From NCBI RefSeq assembly GCF_000621665.1, contig NZ_JHXQ01000008.1, positions 1 to 64,000 of the forward strand: a DNA stretch of 64,000 bases, written 5' to 3'. The notes below the pieces were generated by a model that worked only from the letters and a program-made list of their open reading frames with translations, had not been told where the DNA came from and searched no databases. Positions 1 to 10,267 of the stretch are shown one piece after another. The position numbers and the translations under genes are program-made. Within the stretch, counting starts at the first letter, position 1. Every line of letters begins with the position of its first letter. This DNA is from Allorhizobium undicola ORS 992 = ATCC 700741 (GTDB lineage Bacteria > Pseudomonadota > Alphaproteobacteria > Rhizobiales > Rhizobiaceae).

Positions 1-230
1 TGCCTGAACACATTGGAAAACACATCATGGCTTGGGACGCCATAAGGCAGGGGTATGATCTCTTTTAAGAGCTTGCGCTTGGAAACGCCGAAATCAGCCA
101 TGTCCTGACACGTCTCTGCACCACACAGCACCGCCGCAAGCGCAATGAACAAAATACTGTTCAACGGATGGCGCACATTGGCAGCACGAGGATCAGGAAC
201 AGATCCAAACAAAGAGGCAAATCCTTTCAT
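1..230 (-). CDS. ISAs1-family transposase, N-terminal part (cut by window edge)
   Basis: About 76 residues are visible on the minus strand, starting MKGFASLFGSVPDPR at an ATG preceded by GGAGGG. The pattern DPR..NVRHPL, then ILFIALAAVLCGAET, then IPLPYGVPSHDVFSNVF is the N-terminal signature of ISAs1 (H-repeat) DDE transposases (family knowledge). The catalytic part lies outside the window, so intactness cannot be judged. The upstream side (231-310) should contain one end of the element, but I could not define its inverted repeat. It lies next to the palindromic repeat DNA at 311-674. Confidence 0.8.
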   Translation of the reverse strand, partial: MKGFASLFGSVPDPRAANVRHPLNSILFIALAAVLCGAETCQDMADFGVSKRKLLKEIIPLPYGVPSHDVFSNVFR

Positions 231-310
231 CAAACCCTCCGAATCAGTCGGAGGAAGATGAAGCGATTTGCCTCAATCATTCAATAGCTTGAAACCCATA
301 TGCGATTCCC

Positions 311-466
311 CTGCCCTCAAGGGGGGAGATCGGCAAGATCAAGGCCCTGCCTAAATTCCTGAAAAGGCCGTCATCACACCTATTCTTTGAAGAATGGCGC
401 TTTTTCCGTATTGCAATCTCCCCCCTTGAGGGGGAGATGCCTGGCAAGGCAGAGGGGGGTAGGCCA
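311..466. repeat. Pair of inverted intergenic repeat copies
   Basis: Around 313-330 the plus strand reads CCCTCAAGGGGGGAGAT. Around 415-435 the near reverse complement ATCTCCCCCCTTGAGGG occurs, followed by GGAGATGCCTGGCAAGGC. The two are inverted, related copies separated by about 90 bp with no convincing ORF between them. They look like dispersed intergenic repeats rather than genes. Confidence 0.6.
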
Positions 467-497
467 CGCCAAATTCCTCAGCGTCGTGTACTGTGAC

Positions 498-522
498 GTT
501 TGATAAAACGCACGGCGCTGTA
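498..522. repeat. Partial third copy of the TTTGATAAAACGCACGGCGC repeat
   Basis: The right half of the composite repeat described at 33182-33287 and 44057-44158 occurs here without its left hairpin. The sequence GTTTGATAAAACGCACGGCG followed by CTGTA is identical to the corresponding part of those copies. Confidence 0.7.
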
Positions 523-570
523 GCGTTTTCGCGGGTCTCGAATCCTTTGACGGAAAACCGATATTCAAAA

Positions 571-608
571 GAACGCGCCCGGTGAACCTGTGTTCACCGG
601 GCGCGTTC
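571..608. terminator. Perfect 17-bp hairpin downstream of katG
   Basis: Arms GAACGCGCCCGGTGAAC and GTTCACCGGGCGCGTTC are separated by CTGT. It lies about 90 bp past the katG stop codon on the minus strand and could stop that transcript. No clear U-tract follows on the minus strand, so it may simply belong to the intergenic repeat DNA. Confidence 0.5.
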
Positions 609-610
609 CA

Positions 611-674
611 TGTTTTTGTTTTTCTGCATTTCCGGACGGAAAACCGTGAGTACACTTTTCCTGGAAATGCTCTA
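611..674. repeat. Dispersed palindromic intergenic repeat (TTTCCGGACG...CTGGAAATGCTCTA family)
   Basis: This holds the elements TGCATTTCCGGACGGAAAAC and ACTTTTCCTGGAAATGCTCT. Related copies occur at 10151-10255, 30781-30858, 36601-36706 and 40755-40858, and in amplified form at 12691-12829 and 46807-47005. It lies between the 571-608 hairpin and the katG stop. Confidence 0.75.
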
Positions 675-700
675 ATCCAAATATGCTTCAGCTCGGCGCC

Positions 701-3049
<2,349 letters not shown>

Positions 3050-3064
<15 letters not shown>

Positions 3065-3943
3065 ATGAAACATTTGCGCTATTTCGATGCACTGGCAAGG
3101 CTTGGCCATTTTGGCCGTGCTGCGGAGGCCTGCGCCATTTCGCAACCGGCACTTTCGCTGCAAATCCGCGAGCTTGAGGAACTTTTGGGCGCACCGCTCG
3201 TCGAGCGTGGCGGCAGGCAGATCAGGCTGACCAGTCTTGGCGAGGCCTTTGCCGTGCGGGCCCAGGCTATTTTAAGGTCTGTGGATGAATTGCAGGATCT
3301 GGGGCGTGCGCTGCATGGCCCGCTTACGGGCCGCCTGCGGATCGGTGTCATACCGACCGTTGCTCCCTATCTGTTGCCGCAGGTGATCACCTCGCTGACA
3401 AAACGCTATCCGGGCCTTGATCCGCGACCGCGAGAGGCGGTGACGCAAAGCCTGATTGCCGACCTTCTGGATGGCAAGCTGGATACGGCAATCGTTGCGC
3501 TGCCGGTGTCGGAGCCATCCTTGCAGGAGGTGCCGCTTTTCCGGGAGGAATTCGTGCTGGTCCGCTCGAAGGCCGATGCAGAAAAGCCTGTGCCAAGCGC
3601 TGAAATGTTGCGGGAAATGCGCTTGCTGCTGCTAGAAGAGGGGCATTGCTTTCGGGACCAGGCTTTGTCCTTTTGCAATATCACCGGCTTTCAGTCTCGT
3701 GATTTGATGGAGGGCAGTTCGCTCTCTACCTTAGTGCAGATGGTGGGGGCAGGCATTGGCATCACGCTTCTTCCACAAATGGCGGTGGGTTTGGAAACCC
3801 GCTCATCAGCAGTGTCCATTTCGCGCTTTCCCAGTCCTCAGCCTTGCCGGACCATTGGCATGGTCTGGCGTAGAAGCAACCCCTTGACCGCGCAGCTTTC
3901 GCAAATCGCCGATATTGTCCGCGAGGTAGGGCAGGGGACATGA
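3050..3943 (+). CDS. oxyR: Hydrogen-peroxide sensor, LysR-type regulator OxyR
   Basis: LysR-type activator. The N-terminal winged helix-turn-helix (residues about 6-65) contains HLRYFDALARLGHFGRAAEA and SQPALSLQIRELEELLG, followed by a substrate-binding-like domain. The segment LLEEGHCFRDQALSFC carries the two redox cysteines (C200 and C209 from the first ATG). Their spacing matches C199/C208 of E. coli OxyR, which form the peroxide-induced disulfide. An alternative start five codons in (MKHLRYFD) is equally plausible, and neither has a strong ribosome-binding site. Divergent to katG, its likely target. Confidence 0.95.
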
Positions 3944-4035
3944 TACCAGGGATCATTGAAAATGACCCTTGGTATTACAACTCGTCGCGAATGAAATGGC
4001 ACCCGCATTTCGGCGGGCGCCTGAAATTTCTTTAG

Positions 4036-4134
4036 AGCATAATCCGACCGGAGTGAAACGAGGATCGACAAGATTATGCTTCGAAAAGAAAATCTTAGAG
4101 CGCCGATCTGATTCAATCAGATCGGCGCTCTAAG
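4036..4134. terminator. Two hairpins between oxyR and glpV
   Basis: The first hairpin has arms AGCATAATC (4036-4044) and GATTATGCT (4072-4080). The second is a perfect 20-bp inverted repeat, CTTAGAGCGCCGATCTGATT (4094-4113) against its complement (4115-4134), with a one-base centre. They sit between the convergent ends of oxyR and glpV and probably end both transcripts. Lack of long T-runs means they could also be intergenic repeats. Confidence 0.6.
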
Positions 4135-4138
4135 TAGA

Positions 4139-5866
4139 CTATTTCTTCTGCCAGCTTTTCACCAGTTCGTCGTAGTTGACCGTTACCGGCTTCTCCTTCT
4201 CATTGGCGATTTTGAGCTGCGGGGCGAGATTGCCCTTCTTTACGGCATCCGCGTTCCAGTAGTTGATGTCATGCTCTTCGGCGAGTTTCGGGCCGATGTC
4301 ACCCTGAACCTTGGCGCGTTCGAGGCGCTGCATCACCTTTTCCTGCTCCGAGCACAGCGAATCCATTGCGGCTTGAGCCGTCTTTGCGCCTGAAGCGGCG
4401 TCGCCGATGGCCTGCCACCAGAGCTGCGCCAGCTTCGGATAATCTGGAACGTTGGTGCCGGTTGGCGACCATTGCAGGCGGGCGGGTGAGCGATAGAATT
4501 CGACGAGACCGCCCAGCTTCGGTGCGCGCTCGGTGAAGCTCTTGTCGTTGATGGTCGATTGACGAATGAAGGTCAGGCCAACATGGCTTTTCTTCACGTC
4601 TACGGTCTTGGAGGTGACGAACTGCGCATAGAGCCATGCAGCCTTGGCGCGATCGACCGGCGTGGACTTCAGCAGCGTCCAGGAGCCAGCGTCCTGATAG
4701 CCGAGCTTCATGCCATCCTTCCAGTAAACCCCGTGCGGGCTGGGAGCCATGCGCCATTTCGGCGTGCCGTCCGCATTCACCACCGGCAGCCCGTCCTTGA
4801 CCATATCGGCGGTAAAGGCGGTGTACCAGAAGATCTGCTGGGCGACGTGACCCTGTGCCGGGACCGGACCGGATTCCGAGAAGGTCATGCCCTGGGCTTC
4901 CGGCGGGGCGTATTTCTTCAACCAGACGAGATATTTCTCGATGGAGTAGACGGCAGCCGGGCCATTGGTGTCACCACCGCGAGCGACGCAGGAGCCGACG
5001 GGGCGCGACTTGTCGTCCACCTTGATGCCCCATTCATCGACCGGCAGACCGTTCGGAATGCCCTTGTCGCCATTGCCAGCCATGGAAAGCCAGGCATCGG
5101 TGAAGCGCCAGCCAAGCGAGGGGTCTTTCTTGCCATAATCCATATGGCCGTAGACCTTCTTGCCATCGACATCGCGCCCCGTGAAGAATTCGGCGATGTC
5201 CTCATAGGCTGACCAGTTCACCGGAACGCCCAGCTCATAGCCGTATTTGGCTTTGAAGTCGGCCTTGTTTTTCGGATCGTTGAACCAGTCATACCGGAAC
5301 CAGTAAAGGTTGGCGAATTGCTGGTCCGGCAGCTGGTAGAGCTTGCCATCCGGCGCAGTGGTAAAGGATTTGCCGATGAAGTCATCCACATCGAGCCCCG
5401 GATTGGTGGCATCCTTGCCCTCGGCGGCCATCCAGTCGGTAAGGTTACGGGCCTGCTGGTAGCGCCAATGGGTGCCGATCAGGTCGGAATCGTTGACATA
5501 GGCGTCATAGATATTCTCCTTGGACTGCATCTGCGTCTGGAGCTTTTCGATGACGTCGCCTTCGCCGATCAGGTCATGGGTGATCTTGATGCCGGTGATG
5601 GCGGTAAAGGCGGGCGCCAATACCTTGGATTCATATTCATGCGTGGTCAGCGTCTCGGAAACCACCTTGATTTCCATGCCCTTGAAGGGCTTGGCGGCAT
5701 CTACGAACCACTGCATTTCCTTTTCCTGTTCCGCACGGCTCAGGGTGGACAGTGGACCGATTTCCTTGTCCAGGAATTGCTTGGCCTCGTCCATGCCGGC
5801 ATGGGCCACACCGGCTGCGGCCAGAAGCAGGGCCGCTGTTGTCGAAAATAGAAACTGCCGTCGCAT
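4139..5866 (-). CDS. glpV: Glycerol ABC transporter substrate-binding protein GlpV
   Basis: Periplasmic solute-binding protein of 575 residues, last gene of the glp transporter operon. It opens with a Sec signal peptide (MRRQFLFSTTAALLLAAAGVAHAG) and continues into an extracellular solute-binding fold (SETLTTHEYESKVLAPAFT.ITGIKITHD). The start is chosen at 5866 because GGGAGGAT lies six bases before the ATG; an upstream in-frame extension to 6082 overlaps glpU and lacks coding character. The order glpSTPQUV matches the glycerol importer described in Rhizobium leguminosarum, and adjacency to glpD/glpR supports glycerol as substrate. Confidence 0.9.
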   Translation of the reverse strand: MRRQFLFSTTAALLLAAAGVAHAGMDEAKQFLDKEIGPLSTLSRAEQEKEMQWFVDAAKPFKGMEIKVVSETLTTHEYESKVLAPAFTAITGIKITHDLIGEGDVIEKLQTQMQSKENIYDAYVNDSDLIGTHWRYQQARNLTDWMAAEGKDATNPGLDVDDFIGKSFTTAPDGKLYQLPDQQFANLYWFRYDWFNDPKNKADFKAKYGYELGVPVNWSAYEDIAEFFTGRDVDGKKVYGHMDYGKKDPSLGWRFTDAWLSMAGNGDKGIPNGLPVDEWGIKVDDKSRPVGSCVARGGDTNGPAAVYSIEKYLVWLKKYAPPEAQGMTFSESGPVPAQGHVAQQIFWYTAFTADMVKDGLPVVNADGTPKWRMAPSPHGVYWKDGMKLGYQDAGSWTLLKSTPVDRAKAAWLYAQFVTSKTVDVKKSHVGLTFIRQSTINDKSFTERAPKLGGLVEFYRSPARLQWSPTGTNVPDYPKLAQLWWQAIGDAASGAKTAQAAMDSLCSEQEKVMQRLERAKVQGDIGPKLAEEHDINYWNADAVKKGNLAPQLKIANEKEKPVTVNYDELVKSWQKK

Positions 5867-5921
5867 AATATCCTCCCGATTAGCGATTGCATGATGATGT
5901 GCCGTGAGCGCACCTTCCTCC

Positions 5922-6203
5922 TCACACGAAGCGAAAAACCCCCACGGCATAGACTGCTGAGAGCGCGAGCGCCCACCAGAGATTGGAACCGGCCAGACCC
6001 AGCCAGCCAAGATGAATGAAGGCTGCCCCCAGAAGCGAGATGAACAGCCGGTCGCCGCGCGTCGTTTGAAAGCGCAGCACACCCATGCGGGGATGCCCGC
6101 CGGGGGAGAAGAACTCCCAGATCGCCATCAGGGCGATCAGCACGGCAATGCCGATGAAGAACAGCGCTGTGGGCAGCGTCCAGGCCATCCATGAAAAATC
6201 CAT
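5922..6203 (-). CDS. glpU: DUF2160 small membrane protein GlpU
   Basis: A 93-residue protein with three hydrophobic segments (TALFFIGIAVLIALMAIWEF, LFISLLGAAFIHLGWLGLAG, WALALSAVYAVGVF). It matches the DUF2160 family found inside rhizobial glycerol transporter operons. It starts at MDFSWMAW after GGAG; the longer ORF to 6326 runs back into glpQ. Function is unknown; its fixed position between the permeases and the binding protein suggests an accessory transporter subunit (inference). Confidence 0.85.
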   Translation of the reverse strand: MDFSWMAWTLPTALFFIGIAVLIALMAIWEFFSPGGHPRMGVLRFQTTRGDRLFISLLGAAFIHLGWLGLAGSNLWWALALSAVYAVGVFRFV

Positions 6204-6217
6204 GATGCGATCTCCTC

Positions 6218-7030
6218 TCAAACCCGGCCGAGCGCAAAGCCCTTGGCGATGTAATTGCGGACGAAATAGATGACGAGCGCGCCGGGAATGATGGTTAGCA
6301 CGCCCGCTGCCGCCAGCACGCCCCAATCCATGCCGGAGGCCGAAACCGTGCGGGTCATGGTGGCGGCAATGGGCTTGGCATCCGTGGTGGTCAGCGTGCG
6401 GGCAATCAGCAGCTCCACCCAGGAAAACATGAAGCAGAAGAAGGCGGCGACCCCGATGCCCGAGGCGATCAGCGGCATGAAGATCTTCACGAAGAATTTC
6501 GGAAAGGAATAGCCGTCGATATAGGCCGTCTCATCGATTTCCTTCGGCACGCCCGACATGAAGCCTTCGAGAATCCACACCGCCAGCGGCACGTTGAACA
6601 GGCAGTGGGCAATGGCCACCGCGATATGGGTATCGATCAAGCCGAAGGCGGAATAGAGCTGGAAGAAGGGCAGGGCGAAGACGGCGGGCGGGGCCATGCG
6701 GTTGGTCAAAAGCCAGAAGAACAGGTGGCTGTCGCCCAAAAAGCGGTAGCGCGAGAAGGCATAGGCGGCAGGCAGCGCCACCAAAACGGAAATCACCGTG
6801 TTCATCGCCACATAGGTGATGGAGTTGATATAGCCGCCATACCAGGAAGGATCGGAAAAGATCACCCCGTAATTGCGCAGGGTCGGCTGGGTCGGCCAGA
6901 GCGAGAAAGCGCCGAGAATCTCGCTGTTTTCCTTGAAGCTCATGTTGACGAGCCAGTAGATCGGCAGGAGCAGGAAAACGATATAGAGCGTCAGGATCAG
7001 GCCGGAACGAAGCGAACGGGTGTCATGCAT
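6218..7030 (-). CDS. glpQ: Glycerol ABC transporter permease GlpQ
   Basis: A 270-residue inner-membrane permease with about six membrane spans, beginning LILTLYIVFLLLPIYWLVNM as in MalG-type carbohydrate permeases. The cytoplasmic EAA-like loop is ILEGFMSGVPKEIDETAYID followed by GYSFPKFFVKIFMPL, which contacts the ATPase. GGGAG precedes the ATG. Only three bases separate it from the glpP stop codon, showing co-transcription. Confidence 0.92.
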   Translation of the reverse strand: MHDTRSLRSGLILTLYIVFLLLPIYWLVNMSFKENSEILGAFSLWPTQPTLRNYGVIFSDPSWYGGYINSITYVAMNTVISVLVALPAAYAFSRYRFLGDSHLFFWLLTNRMAPPAVFALPFFQLYSAFGLIDTHIAVAIAHCLFNVPLAVWILEGFMSGVPKEIDETAYIDGYSFPKFFVKIFMPLIASGIGVAAFFCFMFSWVELLIARTLTTTDAKPIAATMTRTVSASGMDWGVLAAAGVLTIIPGALVIYFVRNYIAKGFALGRV

Positions 7031-7033
7031 GAC

Positions 7034-7921
7034 TCATTCTCCCTTCGATACGCCAGCATCGGCGGCGTCGCTCTGGGTCATCACCGTGTAGAAGACCCAG
7101 GAAAGCAAAAGGATGATCAGGAAGTAGATGATCGACATGGCGGCTGCGGGTCCAAGGTCGAACTGGCCGACAGCCATCTTCACGAGATCGATGGAGAGGA
7201 AGGTGGTGGCATTGCCCGGACCGCCGCCCGTCACCACGAAAGGCTCGGTGTAGATCATGAAACTGTCCATGAAGCGCAGCAGCACGGCAATCAGCAGCAC
7301 CCGCTTCATCTTCGGAAGCTGGATATAGCGGAAGACCGAGAAGCGCGATGCGCCATCGATGCGGGCGGCCTGATAATAGGCATCCGGAATGGAGACGAGA
7401 CCGGCATAGCAGAGCAGCACCACAAGGCTCGTCCAGTGCCAGACATCCATGACGATGATGGTGATCCAGGCATGGGTGGCGTTCTGCACATAGTTATAAT
7501 CAATGCCCATGGCGGCCAGCGTGTGGCCGAGCAGGCCAATATCGACGCGCCCGAACACCTGCCAGATGGTGCCCACCACATTCCACGGTATGAGCAGCGG
7601 CAGCGCCATCAGCACAAGACAGACCGGCACGCCCAGGCCCTTTTTCGGCATGTTGAGCGCAATGAAAATGCCAAGCGGAATTTCAATGGCCAGAATAATC
7701 ATCGAGAAGGTGAGGTTGCGCCACAGCGCATCCCAGAATCTGTCGGAATGCAGGGTCTGGGTAAACCAGTCTGTGCCCGCCCAGAAGAATTCATTATTGC
7801 CGAAAGTGTCCTGCACCGAATAATTCACCACTGTCATCAGCGGAATGACGGCGGAAAAGGCCACCAGCAGCAACACCGGCAACACGAGAAACCAGGCCTT
7901 GTTGTTCCACGTCTTTTCCAT
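7034..7921 (-). CDS. glpP: Glycerol ABC transporter permease GlpP
   Basis: A 295-residue MalF-like permease with six predicted spans; the first is WFLVLPVLLLVAFSAVIPLM. The EAA-type loop reads YYQAARIDGASRFSVFRYIQ. It follows glpT by two bases and precedes glpQ by three. It forms the membrane pore together with GlpQ (family knowledge). Confidence 0.92.
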   Translation of the reverse strand: MEKTWNNKAWFLVLPVLLLVAFSAVIPLMTVVNYSVQDTFGNNEFFWAGTDWFTQTLHSDRFWDALWRNLTFSMIILAIEIPLGIFIALNMPKKGLGVPVCLVLMALPLLIPWNVVGTIWQVFGRVDIGLLGHTLAAMGIDYNYVQNATHAWITIIVMDVWHWTSLVVLLCYAGLVSIPDAYYQAARIDGASRFSVFRYIQLPKMKRVLLIAVLLRFMDSFMIYTEPFVVTGGGPGNATTFLSIDLVKMAVGQFDLGPAAAMSIIYFLIILLLSWVFYTVMTQSDAADAGVSKGE

Positions 7922-7923
7922 GG

Positions 7924-9006
7924 TCAGGACCTCCCGCTCGTGGCGTAATCGGCCCGCCAGCTATCGGCATAGATATGGATGGCGGCCGGGTCGAAACGAA
8001 GTTTCGCGTCGGCCGGGATGTCCTGATCCTCGCGCAACACCAGCGAAACGGGCTGATCGGCAAAGGCGGCGCGCACGATCTTTTGCCGGCCAATATCTTC
8101 CACCTTGCGGATGGTGACGGGTAGGCCCTCGCGGGAAAGCGACAGGAATTCCGGACGAATGCCAAGCTCGGTCTTGGCGGCACCCGGAATGACCGGCCTG
8201 CCGGGCAGCGTAATGCGCGAACCGCCAATAATGGCTTCCGCCCCGTCAATGCCAGCCGCCATGACATTCATGCCCGGCGAGCCAATGAAATAGCCGACGA
8301 AGGTGTGCTTGGGCCGGTCGAACAGTTCGGCGGGTGTGCCGATCTGCACGATCTGCCCGTCATACATCACCACCACCTTGTCTGCGAAGGTCAGCGCCTC
8401 GGTCTGGTCATGGGTGACATAGACCATGGTGAAGCCGAATTGCCGGTGAAGCTGCTTCAACTGCGTGCGCAACACCCATTTCATATGCGGATCGATGACG
8501 GTGAGCGGTTCGTCGAACAGGATGGCGTTGACGTCGGAGCGCACCAGCCCGCGTCCGAGTGAGATCTTCTGCTTCTGGTCGGCGGTCAGGCCGCGCGCCT
8601 TGCGTCTGGCCCAGCTTTCCAGATCGATCATTTTCAGGATGCCGCGCACCCGGCTATCGATCTCGGCCTCCGGCACTTGCCGGTTTCTGAGCGGAAAGGC
8701 GAGATTGTCGTAAACGGTCATGGTGTCGTAAACCACCGGAAACTGGAAGACCTGCGCGATATTGCGGGCTTCCGTCGGCAGGTTGGTGACATCCGTTTGC
8801 CCGAACAGGATGCGCCCCTCCGAGGGCTGCAACAGGCCGGAAATAATGTTGAGAAGCGTGGTCTTGCCGCAACCGGAAGGGCCAAGCAGGGCATAAGCGC
8901 CGCCATCTTCGAAATCGTGATGCACTTCCTTCAGCGCATAGACGGGGTTGGCGAGGCCCTTCGGACCGTAGGCATGACGAAGATGCTCAAGGGAAATGCG
9001 CGCCAT
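7924..9006 (-). CDS. glpT: Glycerol ABC transporter ATPase GlpT, with unusual signature loop
   Basis: A 360-residue MalK/UgpC-like ATPase. Walker A is GPSGCGKTT and Walker B ends AILFDEPLTVIDP, with the H-loop in VYVTHDQTEALTFADK and a C-terminal TOBE-like domain. The ABC signature, normally LSGGQ, reads LTADQKQKISLGRGLV, so two of the key glycines are replaced. Its partner GlpS keeps a canonical signature, so the pair probably forms an asymmetric dimer with one normal composite ATP site (inference). The ATG abuts the glpS stop codon. Confidence 0.92.
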   Translation of the reverse strand: MARISLEHLRHAYGPKGLANPVYALKEVHHDFEDGGAYALLGPSGCGKTTLLNIISGLLQPSEGRILFGQTDVTNLPTEARNIAQVFQFPVVYDTMTVYDNLAFPLRNRQVPEAEIDSRVRGILKMIDLESWARRKARGLTADQKQKISLGRGLVRSDVNAILFDEPLTVIDPHMKWVLRTQLKQLHRQFGFTMVYVTHDQTEALTFADKVVVMYDGQIVQIGTPAELFDRPKHTFVGYFIGSPGMNVMAAGIDGAEAIIGGSRITLPGRPVIPGAAKTELGIRPEFLSLSREGLPVTIRKVEDIGRQKIVRAAFADQPVSLVLREDQDIPADAKLRFDPAAIHIYADSWRADYATSGRS

Positions 9007-10101
9007 TCAAGCCTCCATACCGGTTTGCGCCGCGGCGCTGTTGCCGAGGGCGCGGCCCGTGGCGTCGAAGGCCAAAAGGTGCCGGCGGTCGAGATAGACG
9101 GTCATTTCCTGCTCTGCCTCCACCTCATATATGCCGTGGGTGAGCATCACCCAGCGGGCCTCGGCAAAGGCCAGATGCACGAAGCTTTCCGATCCCGAGA
9201 TTTCCGAAATCATCGAGCGCGCCGTCAAAGGGCTTGCGGTCGAGCTTTGCGGCCTTGGGGAAAGATGATGGGGCTGGAATGCCAGCGTGATTGCGCCCTC
9301 CGGCACGGCGCGAAGATGCGGCGGCACCTCGATGCTCTGTCCGCCGCCGATCATGAAGGCGCCGCCGCGCCGTTCGGCCTCCACGGTGTTGAGCGGCGGA
9401 TCGGCGAAGATCCTGGCCGTGAGCAGATCCTGCGGGCGGCGGTAAACATCGATGGTCGGGCCGAACTGGGTGATGCGGCCTTGGGACAGCGTTGCCGTAT
9501 TGCCGCCGAGCAGCAGGGCTTCAGACGGTTCGGTGGTGGCGTAAACGAAAATCGCGCCGGATTCGGCAAAGATTTTCGGCAATTCCTCGCGCAATTCCTC
9601 GCGCAGCTTGTAATCCAGATTGGCCAGCGGCTCATCGAGCAGAACAAGGCTTGCCTGCTTGACGATGGCCCGTGCCAGTGCGGTGCGCTGCTGCTGACCG
9701 CCCGACAGGTTCAGCGGCGTGCGCTCCAGATAGGGCGTGAGTTTCAGCAAATCGGCAGCGCGGCGTACCTGCCGGTCGATCTCGGCCCTCTCCACCTTGC
9801 GGATGCGCAGAGGCGAGGCAATGTTTTCATAAACGGTGAGCGCCGGATAATTGATGAATTGCTGGTAAACCATGGCAACGGAGCGATCTTGCACCCGCAC
9901 GCCTGTTACATCCTTACCATCGAAGAAAATCTGTCCGGAACTGGGCTTGTCCAGCCCGGCCATCAGCCGCATCAGGGATGTCTTGCCGGCAAGCGTCGGC
10001 CCCAGCAGCACGTTGAGCGAGCCGCGTTGCAGTGTCAGCGTTGTCGGGTGGAGATGAATATCCCCCGCGACAACCTTGGAAAGGTCGCGTAATTCCAGCA
10101 T
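9007..10101 (-). CDS. glpS: Glycerol ABC transporter ATPase GlpS
   Basis: A 364-residue ATPase. The P-loop is GPTLAGKTS, the signature NLSGGQQQRTALARAI and Walker B LVLLDEPLANLD; the H-loop is atypical (VYATTEPSEAL, where His is usually present). A C-terminal OB/TOBE region follows. It starts at MLELRDLSKVVAGD, with GGAGG ten bases upstream; the longer ORF to 10185 enters repeat DNA. The missing H-loop histidine here and the altered signature in GlpT complement each other. First gene of the importer block after glpD. Confidence 0.9.
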   Translation of the reverse strand: MLELRDLSKVVAGDIHLHPTTLTLQRGSLNVLLGPTLAGKTSLMRLMAGLDKPSSGQIFFDGKDVTGVRVQDRSVAMVYQQFINYPALTVYENIASPLRIRKVERAEIDRQVRRAADLLKLTPYLERTPLNLSGGQQQRTALARAIVKQASLVLLDEPLANLDYKLREELREELPKIFAESGAIFVYATTEPSEALLLGGNTATLSQGRITQFGPTIDVYRRPQDLLTARIFADPPLNTVEAERRGGAFMIGGGQSIEVPPHLRAVPEGAITLAFQPHHLSPRPQSSTASPLTARSMISEISGSESFVHLAFAEARWVMLTHGIYEVEAEQEMTVYLDRRHLLAFDATGRALGNSAAAQTGMEA

Positions 10102-10150
10102 ATGCGTCAGGCCTCCTCCAACCCGGCGACATGTTGTTATGTGCGGCTGC

Positions 10151-10255
10151 CTAGAGCACTTCCGGTGACACGGGTTCACCTGCAATGCTCCAACTTCTTG
10201 TTTCGGCGCATTTCCGGACGCAAAACCGACTACACTTTTGCTGGAAATGCTCTAG
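10151..10255. repeat. Dispersed palindromic repeat between glpD and glpS
   Basis: It begins CTAGAGCACTTCCGGTGACA and ends TTTTGCTGGAAATGCTCTAG, with GCATTTCCGGACGCAAAACC inside. It belongs to the same family as 611-674, 30781-30858 and 40755-40858. It lies in the transcript between glpD and glpS and could form an RNA hairpin that separates or stabilises the two parts of the operon (inference). Confidence 0.8.
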
Positions 10256-10267
10256 GGGCTCCGCTTG

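Noticed and set aside
380..655. Minus-strand 91-aa ORF in the repeat zone
   Set aside because: Composed of palindromic repeat DNA, with no coding character or ribosome-binding site.
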